DNA of 64,000 bases from Hymenobacter sp. IS2118 (GTDB lineage: Bacteria > Bacteroidota > Bacteroidia > Cytophagales > Hymenobacteraceae), in contig NZ_JNLX01000085.1 of NCBI RefSeq assembly GCF_000715495.1, forward strand, positions 1 to 64,000, written 5' to 3'. Shown piece after piece: positions 18,270-27,510 of this stretch (its first letter is position 1; the number at the start of each line of letters is the position of its first letter). Position numbers and translations under genes: made by a program. The notes beneath the pieces were generated by a model, which saw only the letters and a list, made by a program, of their open reading frames with translations, searched no databases and had not been told where the DNA came from.

Positions 18270-19919
18270 TTGAAACGCCGCGACTTTGTGGGACTTTCCG
18301 GCCTGGCGGCTGGTGCCCTGTTTCTCCCCGCCTTCCCAAGTCTGGGGGGCACTTCCGTCGACCCGTCCCGTTTGCTGGAAGGCATCGACCCGGCCGTGAA
18401 CAAGCGCATGGCCGATGCCGCGCTCAACGCCGCCAAGACCGCCGGGGCCACCTACGCCGACGTGCGCATAGGCCGCTACCTCAACCAAAGCATCTTCACC
18501 CGCGAAAAGCAAGTGCAGAACATCGCCAGCGGCGAGAGCTTTGGGGCCGGCGTGCGGGTGCTGGCCAACGGCACCTGGGGCTTTGCCGCTACCAACACCG
18601 TGACCGAAGCCGGCCTGGCCAAAGCCGCCCATCTGGCCGTGGCCATTGCCAAAGCCAACGCCAAAGTGCAGAAAGAGAAGGTGCAGCTGGCTCCGGTGAA
18701 AGGCTTCGGCGAAGTGAGTTGGAAAACGCCCATTCAGCAGAACGCTTTTGAGGTGCCGGTGGCCCAGAAAGTGGAGTTGCTGCTGGCCGCCAACGCCAAA
18801 GCCACCGACAACGGCGCGTCGTTCGTGAACTCCTCGCTGTTTCAAATCAACGAGCAGAAGTACTTCGCCAGCACCGACGGCTCCTACATCGACCAGGACG
18901 TGCACCGCATCTGGCCCACGTTCAGCGTCACGGGCATCGACCGGGCCAGCGGCAAGTTCCGCACCCGCGATGCCTTGAGCGCCCCCATGGGCCTGGGCTA
19001 CGAGTACCTCACGCCCAAGGCCGTCGACAAAATTGCCGGGCCGGCCGGCACGGGCCTCATCGGCTACCGCAACAGCTACGACATGCTGGAGGACGCCGCC
19101 CTGGCCGGCAAGCAGGCCAAGCAGAAACTGACCGCCAAGTCGGTGACGCCCGGCAAGTACGACCTCGTGCTCGACCCCAACCACCTGGGCCTCACCATCC
19201 ACGAGAGCGTGGGCCACCCCACTGAGCTCGACCGCGTACTGGGCTACGAAGCCAACTACGCCGGCACCAGCTTTGCTACGCTGGACTGGAAAGCCAAGAA
19301 AATTCCCTTTGGCTCGAAGCTCGTCAACATTGTGGCCGACAAGCTGCAGCCCGGTTCCCTGGGCGCGGTGGGCTATGATGACGAAGGCGTGAAGGCCAAG
19401 CGCTGGGACCTCATCAAGGAAGGCATGCTGGTGGACTACCAGAAAATCCGGGACCAGGCCCACATCGTGGGCCAGAACGAGTCGGATGGCTGCTGCTACG
19501 CCGATTCCTGGGACGCGGTGCAATTCCAGCGCATGCCCAACGTGAGCCTGCAGCCCGGCACCGCTAAAATGAGCGTCGATGACATGGTAAAAAACGTGGA
19601 CAAGGGCGTCTACATTGCCGGCCGCGGCTCCTACTCTATTGACCAGCAGCGCTACAACTTCCAGTTTGGCGGGCAGGTGTTCTACGCCATCGAGAAGGGC
19701 AAAATCACGGAGATGATTGAGGACGTGGCTTACCAGGCCAACACCCAGGAATTCTGGAACTCCTGCTCGGCCATCTGCGACGAGTCGGACTACCGCCTTT
19801 TTGGCTCTTTCTTCGACGGCAAGGGCCAGCCCTCGCAGGTATCGGCCGTGAGCCACGGCTCGGCCACCACGCGCTTCAATGGCGTGAACGTCATCAACAC
19901 CGCCCGCAAAATCGGGTAG
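18270..19919 (+). CDS. tldD: Tat-exported TldD-type metalloprotease, copy 1
   Basis: A 549-residue TldD-family protein. The TTG at 18270 is chosen because it gives a leader ([20 protein letters not shown]) that aligns residue for residue with the ATG-started leaders of copies 2 and 3. The leader has a twin-arginine motif (RRDFV) followed by a short hydrophobic stretch. The zinc-protease motif HESVGH (HExxxH) starts at His311, and a C-terminal Cys-containing segment ([19 protein letters not shown]) sits where family members place the third metal ligand. Known TldD/TldE complexes degrade unfolded or small peptides such as CcdA and trim microcin B17 leaders in the cytoplasm. A Tat leader implies export here. 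It is followed by tldE copy 1 after a family A repeat. Confidence 0.9.
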   Translation: MKRRDFVGLSGLAAGALFLPAFPSLGGTSVDPSRLLEGIDPAVNKRMADAALNAAKTAGATYADVRIGRYLNQSIFTREKQVQNIASGESFGAGVRVLANGTWGFAATNTVTEAGLAKAAHLAVAIAKANAKVQKEKVQLAPVKGFGEVSWKTPIQQNAFEVPVAQKVELLLAANAKATDNGASFVNSSLFQINEQKYFASTDGSYIDQDVHRIWPTFSVTGIDRASGKFRTRDALSAPMGLGYEYLTPKAVDKIAGPAGTGLIGYRNSYDMLEDAALAGKQAKQKLTAKSVTPGKYDLVLDPNHLGLTIHESVGHPTELDRVLGYEANYAGTSFATLDWKAKKIPFGSKLVNIVADKLQPGSLGAVGYDDEGVKAKRWDLIKEGMLVDYQKIRDQAHIVGQNESDGCCYADSWDAVQFQRMPNVSLQPGTAKMSVDDMVKNVDKGVYIAGRGSYSIDQQRYNFQFGGQVFYAIEKGKITEMIEDVAYQANTQEFWNSCSAICDESDYRLFGSFFDGKGQPSQVSAVSHGSATTRFNGVNVINTARKIG

Positions 19920-19936
19920 CGAATATCCAGAAGAAC

Positions 19937-20027
19937 GTCATGCTGAGCTTGCCGAAGCATCTCTACCGCTTCGTTGCAGTAGTAATTCAACGAAGCGGTA
20001 GAGATGCTTCGGCAAGCTCAGCATGAC
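19937..20027. repeat. Family A palindrome, copy 5
   Basis: Almost perfect arms GTCATGCTGAGCTTGCCGAA and TTCGGCAAGCTCAGCATGAC, with inner CTCTACCGCTTCGTTG and CAACGAAGCGGTAGAG. It fills most of the spacer between tldD and tldE copy 1. The loop is nearly the same as in copy 4. Confidence 0.93.
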
Positions 20028-20064
20028 GTGCTGCTTCAATCCAAAATTCAGCTAACAACCCACC

Positions 20065-21384
20065 ATGGCCATTCTCTCTCAGACCGAGGCACAGGACATC
20101 CTGAAAAAAGTCCTTTCGTTCAGCACCGCCGACGAGTGCGAGGCGACCCTTAACGGCAGCATCAGCGGCAACGTCCGCTCGGCGCGCAACACCATCAGCA
20201 CGGCTGGCACCGCCGATAACGTGTCGCTGGGCGTGCAGTCGCGCTTTGGCAAGCGCAGCGGCGTGGCTACCTGCAACGAGTTCGACGAGGCCAGCCTGCG
20301 TCGCTGCGTACAGCGCGCCGAAGAAATTGCGAAGCTCGCGCCCGAAAGCCCGGAGTACGTGCCTTTCCTGGGCCCGCAGAAATACCTGGCGTCGCCGGTG
20401 GCCTTTGCCCAGCGCACGGCCGACATCACGCCCGACTACCGCGCCCAGCAAATTGGGGCGAGCATGGCGCTGTGCGAAGCCCGGAAGCTGTCGTCGGCAG
20501 CCTTCTTCAACGACTCGGCGGGCTTCGTGGCCAAGCGCAATTCCAAAGGACTGGAAGCGTACCAACGCCTCACCAACCTGGACTTCACCATCACGGTGCG
20601 CACCGCCGACGGCCTGGGCTCGGGCTACGCCATTGCCAACTACACCGACCTGGCCAAGTTCGACGCCGCCCGCCTCACCCGTGTAGCCGCCGACAAGGCT
20701 GCCTCGTCGGTGAAAGCCAAGGCCCTGGAGCCCGGCAAGTACACTGTGATTCTGGAGCCGGCCGCGGCCGTGGATTTGCTCAGCAACATGATGCGCTCGA
20801 TGGACGCGCGCAACGCCGACGAAGGCCGCAGCTTCCTGAGCAAGAAAGGCGGCGGCAACCGCAAGGGCGACAAGCTCTTCGACGAGCGGGTAACCATCTA
20901 CTCCGACCCCACCAACGCCGAAGTGCCCGACCTGACCTTCGCCGGCGACGGCCGTCCCCAGCAGAAAACCACCTGGATTGACAAAGGCGTGGTGAAAAAC
21001 CTCTACACCTCGCAGTTCTGGGCGCAAAAAGCCGGCATTCCTGACCTGCCTCCTCCCGGCGGCTGGATTATGGAAGGCGGCTCGCAAAGCACCGCCGACC
21101 TGATTAAGGGCACGGCCAAAGGCATTCTGGTGACGCGCCTGTGGTACATCCGCGCCGTGGACCCGCAGACGCTGCTCTACACCGGCCTGACCCGCGATGG
21201 AACCTTCTACATTGAGAACGGCCAAATCAAGTTCCCGGTGAAGAACTTCCGCTTCAATGAAAGCCCGGTTATCATGCTTAACAACCTGGAGGCTGTGGGC
21301 AAGCCCGTGCGCCTGGGCGGCAACCTGGTGCCCCCGCTGAAAATCCGCGACTTCACCTTCACCAGCCTGTCCGACGCGGTTTAA
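20065..21384 (+). CDS. tldE: TldE/PmbA-type partner protein, copy 1
   Basis: A 439-residue TldE/PmbA-family protein. It shares the TldD fold but lacks the HExxxH motif; in the matching region it reads EPAAAVDLLSNMM. Recognisable family segments are FGKRSGVATCNEFDE, FVAKRNSKGLEAYQ, GRSFLSKKGGGNRKGDKLFD and GTAKGILVTRLWYIR. It has no signal peptide: the N-terminus MAILSQTEAQDILKKVLSF is a hydrophilic helix. In E. coli TldE is the non-catalytic half of the TldD/TldE heterodimer, so this protein should pair with the adjacent TldD. Without its own leader it could reach the periplasm only by riding with the Tat-exported partner, or it could stay cytoplasmic. Confidence 0.9.
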   Translation: MAILSQTEAQDILKKVLSFSTADECEATLNGSISGNVRSARNTISTAGTADNVSLGVQSRFGKRSGVATCNEFDEASLRRCVQRAEEIAKLAPESPEYVPFLGPQKYLASPVAFAQRTADITPDYRAQQIGASMALCEARKLSSAAFFNDSAGFVAKRNSKGLEAYQRLTNLDFTITVRTADGLGSGYAIANYTDLAKFDAARLTRVAADKAASSVKAKALEPGKYTVILEPAAAVDLLSNMMRSMDARNADEGRSFLSKKGGGNRKGDKLFDERVTIYSDPTNAEVPDLTFAGDGRPQQKTTWIDKGVVKNLYTSQFWAQKAGIPDLPPPGGWIMEGGSQSTADLIKGTAKGILVTRLWYIRAVDPQTLLYTGLTRDGTFYIENGQIKFPVKNFRFNESPVIMLNNLEAVGKPVRLGGNLVPPLKIRDFTFTSLSDAV

Positions 21385-21389
21385 AGGCA

Positions 21390-21472
21390 TGTGCGGTAAG
21401 CTTTAGCTTGCCGTTACAGACGGTCAATCAACCTTTTTCACTCCATTACGGCAAGCTAAAGCTTACCGCACA
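21390..21472. repeat. Family E palindrome, copy 1
   Basis: Arms TGTGCGGTAAGCTTTAGCTT and AAGCTAAAGCTTACCGCACA around an unrelated loop. It lies exactly between the tldE copy 1 stop and the tldD copy 2 start, ending 4 bases before the ATG. The second copy is at 54841-54918. Confidence 0.9.
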
Positions 21473-21476
21473 TATT

Positions 21477-23126
21477 ATGAAAAGACGCGACTTTGTGGGA
21501 CTTTCCGGCCTGGCGGCTGGCGCCCTCTTCATTCCTACCATCCCCGGTTTTGCCGGCAACCTCGTGGACCCGGCCCGCCTACTGGAGCCCGGCGTGGACG
21601 TGGCCATTAAAAAGCGCCTAGCCGATGCCGGCCTCAACGCCGCCAAAGCCGCCGGTGCCACTTATGCCGACGTGCGCATTGGCCGCTACCTCAACCAGGG
21701 CGTGTTTACCCGCGAGAAGCAGGTGCAGAATATTGCCAGCACCGAAAGCTACGGTGTGGGCATTCGCGTGATTGCCAACGGCACCTGGGGCTTTGCCGCT
21801 ACCAATTCGGTAACCGAAGCCGGCATTGCCAAAGCCGCGCAGCTGGCCGTGCAGATTGCCAAAGCCAATTCCAAAGTGCAAAAGGAGCAGGTGAAGCTGG
21901 CGCCCCTCAAAGGCCACGGCGAAGTGGCGTGGAAAGCGCCCATTCAGCAAAATGCCTTCGAAGTGCCCATCAAGGACAAAGTTGATTTGCTATTGAGCGT
22001 GAACGCCAAAGCCCTGGACCTGGGCGCCTCGTTCGTGAACTCGGTGCTGTTTCAGGTGAACGAGCAGAAGTATTTTGCCAGCACCGACGGCTCGTATATC
22101 GACCAGGACATTCACCGCATTTACCCCACGTTTGGCGTCACAGCCATTGACCGGGCTTCGGGCAAATTCCGCACCCGGCAGTCGCTGAGCTCTCCCATGG
22201 GCCTGGGCTACGAATACCTTTCGCCCAAGGCCGCCGATAAAATTGCCGGCCCGGCCGGCTCCGACGTGGTGGGCTATAAAAACAGCTACGACATGCTGGA
22301 GGACGTGGCCTCGGCTACCAAGCAGGTGAAACAGAAGCTGACCGCCAAATCGGTGACGCCCGGCAAGTACGACCTCGTGCTCGACCCGCACCACCTGGGT
22401 CTGACCATTCACGAGAGCGTGGGCCACCCGCTGGAGCTGGACCGCGTGCTGGGCTACGAGGCCAACTACGCTGGCACCAGCTTCGCAACGCTGGAGTGGA
22501 AGGCTAAGAACATTCCTTACGGCTCGAAAATAGTGAACATTGTGGCTGATAAGCTGCAGCCCGGTTCGCTGGGCGCAGTGGGTTACGACGACGAGGGCGT
22601 GAAAACCAAGCAGTGGGACCTTATTAAAGAAGGCACGCTGGTGGACTACCAGAAAATCCGGGACCAGGCCCACATGGTGGGCCAGAACGAGTCGGACGGC
22701 TGCTGCTACTCGCAGTCGTGGCAGGACGTGCAGTTTCAGCGCATGCCCAACGTGAGCCTGCAGCCCGGCAAGGCCAAGCTGAGCGTGGACGAAATGGTGA
22801 AAAACGTGGACAAGGGCATTTACATCGCCGGCAACGGCTCGTTCTCCATCGACCAGCAGCGCTACAACTTCCAGTTTGGCGGGCAGGTATTCTACGCCAT
22901 CGAGAAAGGCCAGATTACCGGCATGTTGGAAGACGTTGCCTACCAAGCCAACACCCAGGAATTCTGGAACTCCTGCGCCGCCGTCTGCGACGCCTCGGAC
23001 TACCGCCTGTTCGGCGCTTTCAACGACGGCAAGGGCCAGCCCTCGCAAAGCTCGGCCGTGAGCCACGGCTCAGCCACCACCCGCTTCAACGGCGTGAACG
23101 TCATCAACACCGCCCGGAAAATTTAA
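21477..23126 (+). CDS. tldD: Tat-exported TldD-type metalloprotease, copy 2
   Basis: A 549-residue paralogue of the first TldD. The ATG at 21477 gives the leader [20 protein letters not shown], with RR-D-F-V as the twin-arginine motif. A longer frame starting at 21408 would translate the family E repeat and is rejected. HESVGH starts at His312. Other strongly conserved blocks are [50 protein letters not shown] and [16 protein letters not shown]. The C-terminal segment NSCAAVCDASDYRLFGAFND carries the candidate third metal ligand. It is followed by tldE copy 2 across a TTAGCTGTTAGC-type inverted repeat that also occurs in the third pair, which suggests pairs 2 and 3 share a more recent ancestor. 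Confidence 0.93.
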   Translation: MKRRDFVGLSGLAAGALFIPTIPGFAGNLVDPARLLEPGVDVAIKKRLADAGLNAAKAAGATYADVRIGRYLNQGVFTREKQVQNIASTESYGVGIRVIANGTWGFAATNSVTEAGIAKAAQLAVQIAKANSKVQKEQVKLAPLKGHGEVAWKAPIQQNAFEVPIKDKVDLLLSVNAKALDLGASFVNSVLFQVNEQKYFASTDGSYIDQDIHRIYPTFGVTAIDRASGKFRTRQSLSSPMGLGYEYLSPKAADKIAGPAGSDVVGYKNSYDMLEDVASATKQVKQKLTAKSVTPGKYDLVLDPHHLGLTIHESVGHPLELDRVLGYEANYAGTSFATLEWKAKNIPYGSKIVNIVADKLQPGSLGAVGYDDEGVKTKQWDLIKEGTLVDYQKIRDQAHMVGQNESDGCCYSQSWQDVQFQRMPNVSLQPGKAKLSVDEMVKNVDKGIYIAGNGSFSIDQQRYNFQFGGQVFYAIEKGQITGMLEDVAYQANTQEFWNSCAAVCDASDYRLFGAFNDGKGQPSQSSAVSHGSATTRFNGVNVINTARKI

Positions 23127-23235
23127 ATTTTCAGCTCTTAGCTGTCAGCCATTAGCTGTTAGCTTTCCTTTGGGAAGGCGCCGATACAGCAAAAAAAGCT
23201 AACGGCTAATAGCTCTCAGCTAACAGCTAAACACA
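23127..23235. repeat. Family F inverted repeat between tldD2 and tldE2
   Basis: The left part has TTAGCTGTCAGCCATTAGCT and the right part AGCTCTCAGCTAACAGCT, around a centre TTTGGGAAGGCGCCGATACA. The near-identical arrangement recurs at 29161-29269 between tldD3 and tldE3. Confidence 0.88.
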
Positions 23236-24570
23236 ATGTCCATTCTTTCTAAAGACGACGCTCAGACCATCCTCAAAAAGGTGCTGGGCTTTAGCACGGC
23301 CGACGAGTGCGAGGTTTCCCTTAATGGCCAAATCGGTGGTAACGTCCGGTCGGCGCGCAACACCATCAGTACGGCCGGTGCCGTGGACAACGTGTCGCTG
23401 GCCGTAGAATCGCGCTTTGGCAAGCGTAGCGGCGTGGCCACCTGCAACGAGTTCGACGAGGCCACGCTGCGCCGCTGCGTACAGCGGGCCGAAGAAATTG
23501 CCCGCCTCGCCCCCGAGAGCCCAGAATACATGCCCTTCCTGGGCGCCCAGCAGTATCAGGAAAGCGGCAAATCCTTCGCCCCCGCTACGGCCGCCATCGA
23601 GCCCGATTACCGGGCCCGCCAGATTGGAGCCAGCACCTCGCTCTGCGACCAGCGCAAACTGAGTTCGGCCGGCTTTCTGGAAGACTCGGCGGGCTTCGTG
23701 GCCAAGCGTAATTCCAAAGGACTGGAGGCTTACCAGCAGTTTACCAACGTGGAGTTTTCGGTGACGGTGCGCACGCCCGACGGCACGGGCTCCGGCTACG
23801 CTGCTGCCGACTACACCGACGCGAGCAAGTTCGACGCTGGCCGCCTCACCCGCGTAGCCGCCGATAAGGCGGCCTCGTCCATGAAAGCCCGCGCCATCGA
23901 GCCCGGTAAGTACACCGTAATTCTGGAGCCCAACGCTTTGGTTTCGAACGTGGACACCTCGCTGATGGCCGCCCTGATGGGCAGCTTCGACGCCCGAAAT
24001 GCCGACGAGGGCCGCAGCTTCCTGAGCAAAAAAGGCGGCGGCAACCGCAAGGGCGAAAAGCTGTTCGACGAGCGGGTCACGATTTATTCCGACCCCACGA
24101 ATGCCGAAATCCCCGACCTGATGTTTTCCGGCGACGGCCGCCCGCAAAAGCGCGTGACCTGGATTGAGAAGGGCGTGGTGAAGAACCTCTACTCCTCGCG
24201 ATTCTGGGCGCAGAAGGCCGGCATTCCCGACCTGCCCCGTCCCGGCGGCTGGATTATGGAAGGCGGCACCCAAAGCACCGCCGACCTGATAAAGGGCACG
24301 GCCAAGGGCATACTGGTGACGCGCCTGTGGTACATCCGCCCGGTTGACCCGCAGACGCTGCTCTACACCGGCCTGACGCGCGACGGAACCTACTACATCG
24401 AGAACGGCCAAATCAAGTTCCCAGTGAAGAACTTCCGCTTCAACGAAAGCCCCATCATCATGCTCAACAACCTGGAAGCCATTGGCAAACCGGTACGTCT
24501 GGGTGGCAACCTGATACCGCCGCTCAAGATTCGTGACTTCACGTTCACGAGCTTGTCGGACGCGGTATAG
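23236..24570 (+). CDS. tldE: TldE/PmbA-type partner protein, copy 2
   Basis: A 444-residue TldE-family protein, paralogous to copies 1 and 3. It starts MSILSKDDAQTILKKVLGF with no export signal. The HExxxH position is again without metal ligands (EPNALVSNVDTSLMAALMG), and this copy is a few residues longer there. The conserved segments FGKRSGVATCNEFDE, FLSKKGGGNRKGEKLFDE and WYIRPVDPQTLLYTGLTRDG are intact, so it appears functional. It is presumed to pair with TldD copy 2. A strong terminator at 24591-24625 closes this part of the array, separating the first two pairs from the downstream carboxypeptidase-regulatory-domain genes. Confidence 0.9.
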   Translation: MSILSKDDAQTILKKVLGFSTADECEVSLNGQIGGNVRSARNTISTAGAVDNVSLAVESRFGKRSGVATCNEFDEATLRRCVQRAEEIARLAPESPEYMPFLGAQQYQESGKSFAPATAAIEPDYRARQIGASTSLCDQRKLSSAGFLEDSAGFVAKRNSKGLEAYQQFTNVEFSVTVRTPDGTGSGYAAADYTDASKFDAGRLTRVAADKAASSMKARAIEPGKYTVILEPNALVSNVDTSLMAALMGSFDARNADEGRSFLSKKGGGNRKGEKLFDERVTIYSDPTNAEIPDLMFSGDGRPQKRVTWIEKGVVKNLYSSRFWAQKAGIPDLPRPGGWIMEGGTQSTADLIKGTAKGILVTRLWYIRPVDPQTLLYTGLTRDGTYYIENGQIKFPVKNFRFNESPIIMLNNLEAIGKPVRLGGNLIPPLKIRDFTFTSLSDAV

Positions 24571-24590
24571 CAGTTGCTTTTTCGCATTCC

Positions 24591-24625
24591 AAGTCCCTGA
24601 ATCCGATGGATTCAGGGACTTTTTG
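24591..24625 (+). terminator. Rho-independent terminator after tldE copy 2
   Basis: Stem AAGTCCCTGAATCC/GGATTCAGGGACTT with a 4-base loop (GATG region), followed by TTTT. Confidence 0.88.
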
Positions 24626-24735
24626 CGTCCTGCCGGCGGCGGGCGGGCAACCGTGCGCCGGAAGGCCGCATCTGGCAAGCTGTTGGCGGGGCGCGGGGCG
24701 CCCTATTATGCCACCTAAGCTCCTTTCCGTTCTGT

Positions 24736-25962
24736 ATGAAGTACCAATTACTCGCCGCGATAACGGCTTTGCTCATCGTTTGTGGGCCGGCGGCCACCGC
24801 CCAGCGCCTTGCCGGCAAAATCGTGGATGCCGCCACCGGGCAGCCGGTGCCCTACGCCAGCATTGCGGTGCTGAACACGACGCTGGGCACCACCAGCAAC
24901 GCCGAGGGCGAATTTGAATTGCGAGCCGAGCTGCCCGCCCGCCTCGTGATGTCGGAGCTGGGCCACCAACGCGACACGGTGCAGGTGGCGGTGGCGGCGG
25001 CGACCACACCGCTACAAGTTCGACTACAGCCGGTTTCGGTGCTGTTGCCCGAAGTGCAGGTGGGCAGCTACCTCGGCGACCTCCTTGCCCAGGCTTACCG
25101 GCAGATGCTCCGCACCCACAGCCGCATGGTGTACGGGCAGGCGTTTTACCGCCAGGTCGTTCGCATTGGCGGCGACGCCACGGAGGTGCAGGAGATGGTA
25201 TGGGAGGCGGCCAGCAGCAGCGGAGGCATGAGCGGTAGCTCCCTCGCCCACGGCCGCTTTGCCAAGAAAGAGGCGCCACTGGGCTTCAAAAACTTCTCCA
25301 ACTTAACCAAAGCCGTTGGCTTCAACCTGAAAGCAGACAGTCTCACGCGGCGCTCACTTTTGGGGTTGTACGCGGCCCGATACTTCAAGCTGACGCTGAT
25401 TGGCGTGACGCAAAGCGCGGGGCAGCAGTTGGTTGAGATAGGGTTTGAGAACAAGCCGGGACTGACGCAGACTACCGCGAAAGGAACCCTGGTTATCAAC
25501 GAAACCACCAAGCAGGTGCTGCGCCTTCGGTATGAGTCGCCGGATTTGGTGAACATCAAGACCAATGGCGCGGTGGTTAACATCCAGACCAACGGCCTGC
25601 TGGTTAAGCTCAGGAACCAAACCACCGTGTTTGAGATGGACTTTCAGCCCACTCCAGACGCAGCGGTACTCACCTACATCAGGGTCGATTATCAGGCTAC
25701 GCTAGCCGGCCCGGCGCAACGCGACGTCGCCGTTCACGCCTCGTCCTTCGCCTATTTCTACAACGGCCGGCCCGCGCCCAATCCCAGCGTCACGTACGCC
25801 CCTCCCCGAGGCGGCGAAGCTGACCTGACCACCATCAAAAAAACGGCTTACGACCCCGCCTTCTGGCAAAACAACGCCGTGGTGAAGCGCACCCCGCTCG
25901 AAGACCAGGTGATGAAATCCTTTGAGCAAAAAGGCGCGTTTGGCACTATGCTCACCCCTTGA
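24736..25962 (+). CDS. Secreted carboxypeptidase-regulatory-like domain protein, copy 1
   Basis: A 408-residue protein with a signal peptide (residues 1-22, ending PAATAQ). A CarboxypepD_reg-like beta-sandwich follows at about 24-100 (GKIVDAATGQPVPYASIAVL, then NAEGEFELRAELPARLVMSE). The remaining 300 residues are beta-rich and of a type common in bacteroidete outer-membrane or periplasmic proteins, without a TonB-dependent barrel. The last 45 residues (from DLTTIKKTAYDPAFWQNNAV to the end FEQKGAFGTMLTP) are almost the same as in the paralogue at 26226-27422. The function is unknown. Its place inside a TldD/TldE array suggests a substrate, docking partner or surface subunit, which is an inference from context only. 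Confidence 0.8.
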   Translation: MKYQLLAAITALLIVCGPAATAQRLAGKIVDAATGQPVPYASIAVLNTTLGTTSNAEGEFELRAELPARLVMSELGHQRDTVQVAVAAATTPLQVRLQPVSVLLPEVQVGSYLGDLLAQAYRQMLRTHSRMVYGQAFYRQVVRIGGDATEVQEMVWEAASSSGGMSGSSLAHGRFAKKEAPLGFKNFSNLTKAVGFNLKADSLTRRSLLGLYAARYFKLTLIGVTQSAGQQLVEIGFENKPGLTQTTAKGTLVINETTKQVLRLRYESPDLVNIKTNGAVVNIQTNGLLVKLRNQTTVFEMDFQPTPDAAVLTYIRVDYQATLAGPAQRDVAVHASSFAYFYNGRPAPNPSVTYAPPRGGEADLTTIKKTAYDPAFWQNNAVVKRTPLEDQVMKSFEQKGAFGTMLTP

Positions 25963-25963
25963 T

Positions 25964-26056
25964 TTAGTTGTCAGTTGTTGGTTGTCAGGTTCCTTCTTGA
26001 TTTCACTGATTCTAACAACCAGCAACTAATAACCAGCAACTAACAACCGACACCTT
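25964..26056. repeat. Low-complexity inverted repeat before the tldD remnant
   Basis: TAGTTGTCAGTTGTTGGTTG at the left and repeated CCAGCAACTAA/TAACAACC units at the right. The related arrangement at 32197-32287 precedes the MoxR gene. Units of about 7 bases recur imperfectly. Confidence 0.6.
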
Positions 26057-26188
26057 ATGAAAAGGTGCTACTTTATGTGCCCCTCCAGCCTGGCGGCCGG
26101 CGCCCTGATACTGCCCAACCGGCCCAGCTTCGGTTAACAGTTCCGTGGACCCCGCCCGCCCGCTGGAGCCGGGCGCTGATGTCATCGT
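26057..26188 (+). pseudogene. Decayed tldD start (fourth copy)
   Basis: From the CACCTTATGAAAAG block to GATGTCATCGT this stretch aligns base for base with the start of tldD copy 3 (27511 onward). It reads MKRCYFMCPSSLAAGALILP and then reaches a TAA at codon 27, where the intact gene has a Tyr codon. The second arginine of the Tat motif is changed to Cys. Beyond the stop the homology continues (CCGTGGACCCCGCCCGCC, GAGCCGGGCGCTGATGTCAT). It ends abruptly 38 bases before the start of the second regulatory-domain gene. It is therefore the N-terminal stub (about 44 codons) of a lost tldD. Confidence 0.85.
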
Positions 26189-26225
26189 TTCCGCCCCTAT
26201 CTTGCGGGCTCTCCTTCTTTCTGCT

Positions 26226-27422
26226 ATGAAGTATTTGTTGCTGGCCGGCCTCTTGCTTACTACCGCTCTACGGCCCGCCGCCGCGCAGCAGCGCATCACC
26301 GGTAAAATTGTGGATGCCGCCACCGGGCAGCCGGTGCCCTACGCCAGCATTTCGGTGCTGAACACTACCACCGGCACGAGCAGCAATGCCGAGGGCGAAT
26401 TTGAGTTGCGAGCCGCACTGCCCGCCCGCCTGGTGGTATCGGAGCTGGGCCACGAGCGCGACACCGTGGCGGTGGACGTGGCGGCGGCCACGGCGCCGCT
26501 GTTGGTGCGCTTGCAGCCCGCTTCGGTGCTCTTGCCCGAGGTGCAGGTGGGCAGCTACCTCAGCGAGCTCATTGCCGAGGCTTACCGCAAGCTGCAGGCC
26601 ACCCACGACCAGAAGCAGTATGGCCAGGCCTTTTACCGCCAGGTAACCCGACTGGCCGGCGACGCTACCGAGGTGCAGGAAATGGTGTGGGAAGCCGCCA
26701 GCAGCAGCGCGGGCGTAGAGGGCACGGCCCTGGCCCAGGCGCGCTTCGCTAAGAAAAAGGCCCTGCTCAGTTTCAATAATTTTTCGATTTACACCAAGCA
26801 GTACGTGGTGTATAACCCGCAGGACGACAGCACGCAGAAGGGCCTAATTGGCCTGCACACCGACCAATACCTGCGCCTGAAGCTACTGGGCGTGACGCAG
26901 GACGGCCCCCGGCAGTTGGTGGAAATTGGCTTCGAGAGCAAGGAGGAAAGCACCACCAAGCGTGCCCACGGCAGCATGGTGATTGACGAGAATATGCACC
27001 AGCTGTTGCGCCTGCGCTTGGAAACGGCGGCGATGAAGACCAAATCAAACAACCCGCTCTTCAAATTCAAAGACGAGGTAACGCAGCTGGAATGGGTGTT
27101 TCAGCCCCGGCCGGGCGGCGCGGCTACGCTCGATTATCTGCGGGTAGACTACCGCGCCAACCTGGGCCGACTGGCCAAGCCCGACCTACCGATTCAGGTG
27201 GCCTCGTTTGCTTATTTTTACAACGGCCGGCCCACGCCCAATGCCAGCGTAACTTACGCTCCCGCCAAAGGGGGCGAAGTCGACCTGGCCACCATCAAAA
27301 AAACGACTTACGACCCCGCCTTCTGGCAGAATAATGCCGTGGTAAAACGCACCCCGCTCGAAGACCAGGTCATGAAATCCTTCGAGCAAAAAGGCGCTTT
27401 CGGCACCATGCTCACCCCGTAA
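26226..27422 (+). CDS. Secreted carboxypeptidase-regulatory-like domain protein, copy 2
   Basis: A 398-residue paralogue of the protein at 24736-25962. The ATG at 26226 is chosen because it gives a proper signal peptide (MKYLLLAGLLLTTALRPAAA) matching the paralogue. An earlier in-frame ATG at 26145 lies inside the tldD remnant. The CarboxypepD_reg-like domain (KIVDAATGQPVPYASISVLN, NAEGEFELRAALPARLVVSE), the middle beta-rich part (FYRQVTRLAGDATEVQEMVW) and the C-terminal block (FWQNNAVVKRTPLEDQVMKS) are all conserved. The sequence TATCTTGC, close to a bacteroidete -7 box, lies about 30 bases upstream. Function unknown; see the paralogue. Confidence 0.82.
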   Translation: MKYLLLAGLLLTTALRPAAAQQRITGKIVDAATGQPVPYASISVLNTTTGTSSNAEGEFELRAALPARLVVSELGHERDTVAVDVAAATAPLLVRLQPASVLLPEVQVGSYLSELIAEAYRKLQATHDQKQYGQAFYRQVTRLAGDATEVQEMVWEAASSSAGVEGTALAQARFAKKKALLSFNNFSIYTKQYVVYNPQDDSTQKGLIGLHTDQYLRLKLLGVTQDGPRQLVEIGFESKEESTTKRAHGSMVIDENMHQLLRLRLETAAMKTKSNNPLFKFKDEVTQLEWVFQPRPGGAATLDYLRVDYRANLGRLAKPDLPIQVASFAYFYNGRPTPNASVTYAPAKGGEVDLATIKKTTYDPAFWQNNAVVKRTPLEDQVMKSFEQKGAFGTMLTP

Positions 27423-27492
27423 TTTAACGGTTAGTGGTTAACGGTTAATATCGAAGCCTTCATTAACCGTTAACCACCAACCACTAAACAAC
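27423..27492. repeat. Inverted repeat before tldD copy 3
   Basis: TTAACGGTTAGTGGTTAACG at the left and CATTAACCGTTAACCACCAA at the right. Another short low-complexity palindrome filling a spacer. Confidence 0.6.
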
Positions 27493-27510
27493 CCTTTTTT
27501 CCTGCACCTT

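Noticed and set aside
18213..19856. Very long open frame (547 codons) antisense to tldD copy 1
   Set aside because: GC-rich codon bias leaves the opposite strand open; the product is Gly/His/Val-rich without domains. The same applies to the other long antisense frames over katG, mmsA, the MoxR train and acrB.
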